From: CAYFUT01 sp964346395
Lineage (GTDB): Bacteria > Bacillota > Halanaerobiia > Halobacteroidales > Halobacteroidaceae
DNA length: 8,247 bases
Direction: 5' to 3'
Assembly: GCA_964346395.1 (NCBI GenBank)
Contig: CAYFUT010000095.1
Span: forward strand, 1 to 8,247
A program made the position numbers and the translations under genes. Under the pieces are notes generated by a model. The model saw only the letters and a list, made by a program, of their open reading frames with translations. It did no database searches and was not told the origin of the DNA. This document shows, piece after piece, positions 5,000-8,247 of this stretch. Numbering within the stretch: the stretch's first letter is position 1; the number at the start of each line of letters is the position of its first letter.

Positions 5000-6280
5000 A
5001 TGTTCAAAAGAAAAAGCTTGTTAGTGGGATTAGTTTTAGTGCTGCTGTTTAGTTTAACTGTACCGGGAGAGGCTTTTTTCGGCTTTGGTGGTGATGATGA
5101 AGAACAGGAAGGACCAGTTGAAATTAGGTTTTCGGGGTGGACTTCTTCGCCTACTGAAGGAAAATTGGTGGAAAAATTATTAGAAGACTTTGAAGAGGAT
5201 CATCCTAATATTAAGGTTAAGTATGAGCCGATTCAGGGCAGCTATATGGATAAACTACAGACTCAATTAGCTTCGGGAACTGCTCCTGATGTTTTTTATT
5301 TAGATAGTGTTTGGCTGCCGGCTATGGCTTCTAAGGGAGTCTTAAAACCATTAGATGACTATATGGCTGAAGATAATGTGCAGAAAGATGAATTTATTTC
5401 TGGTTTAATCAATGGTTTTGAGTATGACGGAACTCAGTATGGGATTCCTAAGGATTATTCTACTTTAGGGCTATTTTATAACAAACGAATGTTTGAAGAA
5501 GCAGGAATTGAAGAACCACCTCAGACTTGGGAAGAGCTGTATCAAGTAGCTAAAAAGTTGACTAGAGATACTGATGGAGACGGTGAGATTGACGAGTGGG
5601 GAATGACTTTAAATACTGATTTAGCTCGGTTTATTGCTTTCTTACATCAGAATGACGGGCAAGTTTTAAATGAACAAGGTAACAAGACAGTAATTGATAA
5701 TCAAGCGGGAGTAGAAGCTTTGAAGTTTTATAATAAGCTTTATCAAGAAGGATATGCTGTCCGTCCCGGTGAAGTTGGAGCTCAGTGGTTAGGTGATGCT
5801 CTGGGGAAAGATAAAGTCGGCATGGTAGTTACTGGTAACTGGACGATTCCGTTCATGAATGATCAGTATCCCGAGGTAGATTTTGGGGTGGCTCAATTAC
5901 CTAAAAAAGAAGTTAAATCTACCATGGCCTTTACTGTAGCATACTGTATAGATAAAAATAGTGAACATCCAGAAGCAGCCTGGGAATTAGTTAAGTATTT
6001 AACCAGTGAAGAAGGTCAGCGGCGTTGGGCAAGTCTAGGACTGGCAATGCCGTCGCGAAAAGAGTTAGCTGATATGGTTTATTTTGATCAGCATCCTCGC
6101 CGTCAAACTCTAATGAATTCTGGCGAATTTGCAAAAGCCTGGCAGTTTAATGAACACGGCCAGCAGATAATAGATAGAATGAATACTGCTTTGCAGGCAG
6201 TTTTGATTGATAATCAGAAACCAGAGCAAGTTTTGTCAGAAACAGCAGAAGAGATAAACCAAGAAGTTTTGACTGAGTAA
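5000..6280 (+). CDS. ABC transporter sugar-binding protein (family 1, CUT1), soluble periplasmic type
   Basis: The start is ATG 5000, 7 bases after a G7 ribosome binding site (4986-4992). The 426-residue product is the normal size for MalE/UgpB-class binding proteins. It has a basic-hydrophobic signal peptide (1-25, KRK then a long Leu/Val stretch, probable cleavage after GEA) and no lipobox Cys; the only Cys I see is in AYCIDKN. Family features are IRFSGW (42-47), the SGTAPDVFYLDS segment (92-103), YGIPKDYSTLGLFYNKRMFEEAGI (147-170) and PPQTWEEL (173-180). DTDGDGEIDEWG (190-201) is an EF-hand-like DxDxDG loop, common in this family and probably calcium binding. It captures the sugar outside the membrane and delivers it to the two permeases encoded downstream. 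Two LacI-type operators precede it, and a stem-loop behind it probably lets it be made in excess. Substrate unknown. Confidence 0.93.
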   Translation: MFKRKSLLVGLVLVLLFSLTVPGEAFFGFGGDDEEQEGPVEIRFSGWTSSPTEGKLVEKLLEDFEEDHPNIKVKYEPIQGSYMDKLQTQLASGTAPDVFYLDSVWLPAMASKGVLKPLDDYMAEDNVQKDEFISGLINGFEYDGTQYGIPKDYSTLGLFYNKRMFEEAGIEEPPQTWEELYQVAKKLTRDTDGDGEIDEWGMTLNTDLARFIAFLHQNDGQVLNEQGNKTVIDNQAGVEALKFYNKLYQEGYAVRPGEVGAQWLGDALGKDKVGMVVTGNWTIPFMNDQYPEVDFGVAQLPKKEVKSTMAFTVAYCIDKNSEHPEAAWELVKYLTSEEGQRRWASLGLAMPSRKELADMVYFDQHPRRQTLMNSGEFAKAWQFNEHGQQIIDRMNTALQAVLIDNQKPEQVLSETAEEINQEVLTE

Positions 6281-6284
6281 CTAT

Positions 6285-6321
6285 AAAAAAACTGATAGGG
6301 GATCTTCCTCTATCAGTTTTT
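6285..6321 (+). terminator. Intra-operon stem-loop (partial terminator) between binding protein and permeases
   Basis: AAAAACTGATAG (6287-6298) pairs perfectly with CTATCAGTTTTT (6310-6321) around an 11-base loop, with a T5 tract forming the end of the stem. It starts within 10 bases of the binding-protein stop and ends 14 bases before the permease ribosome binding site. In sugar ABC operons such a structure typically lowers downstream transcription or protects the upstream mRNA, so the binding protein exceeds the permeases. No separate promoter is evident for the permeases. Confidence 0.8.
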
Positions 6322-6346
6322 ACTACTTAGAAGCGGAGGGATGGGG

Positions 6347-7279
6347 ATGATTAATACTATTAATGATCAATTATATCAGGTGTTTAAGTCCATAACTGGA
6401 AAGCAGATTTCGCACAAAAAATTTAATGATTGGCTGGCAGGTTATTTATTCATTTTAGTTCCCTTGTTAGTGATTGGAATTTTTAAATTCTTTCCAGCGA
6501 TTTACGGTTTTTTTCTCAGCCTGCATAAATGGGATTTAATGGGCGATCCTCAATTCGTGGGTCTCCAGAATTATATTAATCTTTTTCAGGATAATGTTTT
6601 TGCAATATCACTAAAAAACACTTTATTTTATACCGTGGGAGTTGTACCTACGCAGATAGTTTTAGCTTTAATCTTGGCGTTTTTGGTTAACCAGTCGGTT
6701 AAGTTTCGGACTTTTTTCCGGGCTTCTTTTTTCCTACCAGCGGTTGCTTCGGCGGTGGTAATGTCTCTTATCTTTTTAGGATTGTATAATAAAATGGGAA
6801 TTATTAATCAGTTTTTAGATACTTTTGGGTTTCCTACGTATGATTTTATGAATAATAAGCAGTTAGCCTTACCCTCAATCATGGCGATGAATATCTATGC
6901 TACTGCCGGCCAATTTATGGTTATTTATTTAGCTGGTCTCAAGGACGTGCCGGAGCATTTATATGAATCAGCGGAAGTGGATGGAGCAAGCAATTGGCAG
7001 AAGTTTTGGCATATTACGCTTCCGATGTTAAAACCGACTACTTTCTTTATCGCAGTTATGTCAGTCATTGGTTGCTTGAAAGTGTTCACGCAGGTAGAGG
7101 TGATGACTGATAATGGGGGACCGGTTCATGCTACGAAAGTAATAGTTTATTATATTTATCAAAACGGATTTCAGTATTTTAAGATGGGTTATGCTTGTGC
7201 AGCTTCAGTTCTATTATTTATAGTTATTTTCACGCTGACTTTGATTCAGCGCAAGTACTTTGAAGGAGATTCAAACTAG
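6347..7279 (+). CDS. Sugar ABC transporter permease, MalF/UgpA type
   Basis: ATG 6347 is preferred because GGAGGG (6335-6340) lies 6 bases upstream; the in-frame ATG at 6341 touches that site. The product is 310 residues with six predicted membrane helices (about 31-50, 93-115, 126-147, 175-197, 232-250, 281-301) after a ~28-residue cytoplasmic N-terminus. The EAA loop that docks on the ATPase is ESAEVDGASNWQKFWHITLP (207-226), with the conserved D-G-A and I-x-LP. KWDLMGDPQFVGLQNYINLF (61-80) is the usual W-D-L...FVGLxNY segment after helix 1. It pairs with the next gene product to form the membrane channel of a CUT1 importer. Its stop (7277-7279) overlaps the ribosome binding site of the next permease, indicating translational coupling. 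Confidence 0.94.
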   Translation: MINTINDQLYQVFKSITGKQISHKKFNDWLAGYLFILVPLLVIGIFKFFPAIYGFFLSLHKWDLMGDPQFVGLQNYINLFQDNVFAISLKNTLFYTVGVVPTQIVLALILAFLVNQSVKFRTFFRASFFLPAVASAVVMSLIFLGLYNKMGIINQFLDTFGFPTYDFMNNKQLALPSIMAMNIYATAGQFMVIYLAGLKDVPEHLYESAEVDGASNWQKFWHITLPMLKPTTFFIAVMSVIGCLKVFTQVEVMTDNGGPVHATKVIVYYIYQNGFQYFKMGYACAASVLLFIVIFTLTLIQRKYFEGDSN

Positions 7280-7289
7280 GAGGGATATA

Positions 7290-8132
7290 ATGGATATTTT
7301 AGCTGGTGATAGCGGAATATCAAAAAATAAAGTTATTGTGTATTTGTTATTATTAGTGATGACAGTTATTTACTTAGGACCTTTTTTGTGGACGACATCG
7401 GCTTCTTTGAAACCGCGGGAAGAGATATTTGACTGGCCGATTCATTTAATTCCCGATCAGCCAACTATCCAGAACTATATTAAAGTGTTTACCACTGTTC
7501 CTTATGCCCGCTGGTTATTTAATACAGGATTAATTACTGTAACGGCAACTATTGGGAATTTACTGTTGGCTTCATTGGCCGGGTATGCTTTTGCTCGGAT
7601 TGAATTTCCGGGGCGGGAAATAATATTTTTAATGTTTTTAGGAACTATCATGATTCCCCGCTCGATTACTTTAATACCTGTCTTTAGTATGATGAAAGGT
7701 TTAGGCTGGGTAAATACCTACCAAGGAGTTATTTTGCCGCAGATAACTAATGTATTCGGTATCTTTTTAATGCGGCAGTTTTTTCAGAATATGCCTCAGG
7801 AACTAGAAGATGCAGCCCGGATAGATGGGTTAGGAAGGTTTGGAATTTGGTGGAGAATTGTAATGCCGCTGGCTAAACCTGCCCTAGGAGCTTTAACGAT
7901 TTTTTCGTTTAAAGGGGTCTGGAATCAGTTCATGTGGCCGTTAATTATGATGAGTACAGAAGATATGTTTACGCTGACGGTAGGAATGAATGCCTTTAAA
8001 GGGCAGTATGAGACGATGTGGAATCTGGTAATGGCTGGGACAGTACTGATGGCCATTCCGGTAATTGTGGTGTTTGTCATGTTTCAGAATTACTTTATTA
8101 AGGGAGTTCAATTTTCCGGGATTAAAGGGTAA
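7290..8132 (+). CDS. Sugar ABC transporter permease, MalG/UgpE type
   Basis: ATG 7290 follows AGGAGGG (7278-7284) by 5 bases. An upstream TTG at 7260 would lie within the previous gene and lacks a proper site. The 280-residue product has six predicted helices (about 15-36, 79-103, 111-132, 144-164, 197-217, 246-268). MalG-class marks are YLGPFLWTTSASLKPREEIF (28-47), QPTIQNYIKVF (57-67), and an EAA loop LEDAARIDGLGRFGIWWRIV (172-191) followed by MP, with E173, A175-A176, D179-G180 and P193. ALTIFSFKGVWNQFMWPLIM (201-220) and the C-terminal QNYFIKGVQFSGIKG are also typical of the class. It is the partner of the preceding permease. No ATPase gene follows within the remaining 115 bases. Confidence 0.94.
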   Translation: MDILAGDSGISKNKVIVYLLLLVMTVIYLGPFLWTTSASLKPREEIFDWPIHLIPDQPTIQNYIKVFTTVPYARWLFNTGLITVTATIGNLLLASLAGYAFARIEFPGREIIFLMFLGTIMIPRSITLIPVFSMMKGLGWVNTYQGVILPQITNVFGIFLMRQFFQNMPQELEDAARIDGLGRFGIWWRIVMPLAKPALGALTIFSFKGVWNQFMWPLIMMSTEDMFTLTVGMNAFKGQYETMWNLVMAGTVLMAIPVIVVFVMFQNYFIKGVQFSGIKG

Positions 8133-8134
8133 GG

Positions 8135-8212
8135 TTGAGTTTGAGGCTAAGTTTAAGATTGAGTAAATTATTATAAGTACTGCTTTTATAATTCGCTCAG
8201 TTTCAACCTCAG
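8135..8212. repeat. Inverted pair of hexamer repeat arrays after the transporter operon
   Basis: The left array is TTGAGT, TTGAGG, CTAAGT, TTAAGA, TTGAGT (8135-8164), five units in register. The right array is GCTCAG, TTTCAA, CCTCAG (8195-8212), the same unit type on the minus strand. The ~30-base spacer holds AAATTA, AAGTACTGC and TATAAT (8187-8192). The arms could pair imperfectly as a hairpin, but no T-run follows. The region begins 2 bases after the last permease stop and resembles the element at 2662-2885. Bases 8213-8247 hold no recognised feature. Confidence 0.65.
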
Positions 8213-8247
8213 TAAGTTTTTAAGTTACTAAGATTCAGTTTAAATTA

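Noticed and set aside
7260..7289. TTG start for the second permease
   Set aside because: It overlaps the end of the first permease gene; ATG 7290 has a near-perfect AGGAGGG site at correct spacing.

Overview
The window reads as low-GC, AT-biased chromosomal DNA with strong AGGAGG-type ribosome binding sites, which fits an anaerobic Firmicute. Three features suggest the Halanaerobiales/Halobacteroidaceae, whose members are diderm. These are an ABC sugar-binding protein with a signal peptide but no lipobox cysteine, a GmhB-type heptose-phosphatase-like HAD enzyme, and hexamer-periodic intergenic repeats that I associate with this group from memory. The assignment is inference; no rRNA or marker gene is present.

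Left part (1-1900): an exported M16-family peptidase homologue follows nested inverted repeats. It has lost the HxxEH zinc motif but keeps the C-terminal Arg/Tyr pair, so it looks like the non-catalytic half of a two-subunit M16 protease. Eight bases after its stop lies a decayed C-terminal fragment of a methyl-accepting chemotaxis protein with an in-frame stop. A strong, probably bidirectional, terminator hairpin follows.

Middle (1947-3712): a minus-strand HAD-IIIA phosphatase has a 28-bp perfect palindrome plus T7 tract just upstream of its ribosome binding site. Next is a roughly 440-base gene-free stretch with two extended -10 promoters and arrays of a degenerate hexamer repeat. Then comes a broken response regulator whose receiver domain stops just after the phospho-acceptor Asp and runs into an unrelated or frameshifted tail. 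A small membrane-anchored SHOCT-domain protein follows, ended by a GC-rich terminator. This section looks like a zone of gene decay.

Right part (3719-8132): a complete regulator-plus-transporter locus for a carbohydrate of the CUT1 class. A LacI-family repressor has its own sigma-A-like promoter and two CAAAAGCGGTTTTG-type operators. The same operator appears twice more upstream of the transporter operon, which encodes a binding protein, then a stem-loop, then two MalF/MalG-type permeases. The simplest model is that the LacI protein represses both itself and the transporter until its sugar appears, while the stem-loop behind the binding-protein gene keeps permease expression lower. No ATPase or glycoside hydrolase is in the window, so the ATPase must be encoded further downstream or be a shared MsmX/UgpC-type subunit. 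The last 115 bases hold an inverted pair of the same hexamer repeat found near 2660-2885.

I see no CRISPR array, tRNA, rRNA, transposase or obvious new defence system. The most unusual signals are the hexamer-periodic repeat element, the palindrome-terminator upstream of the HAD gene, the two decaying signalling genes, and the catalytically degenerate M16 protein.
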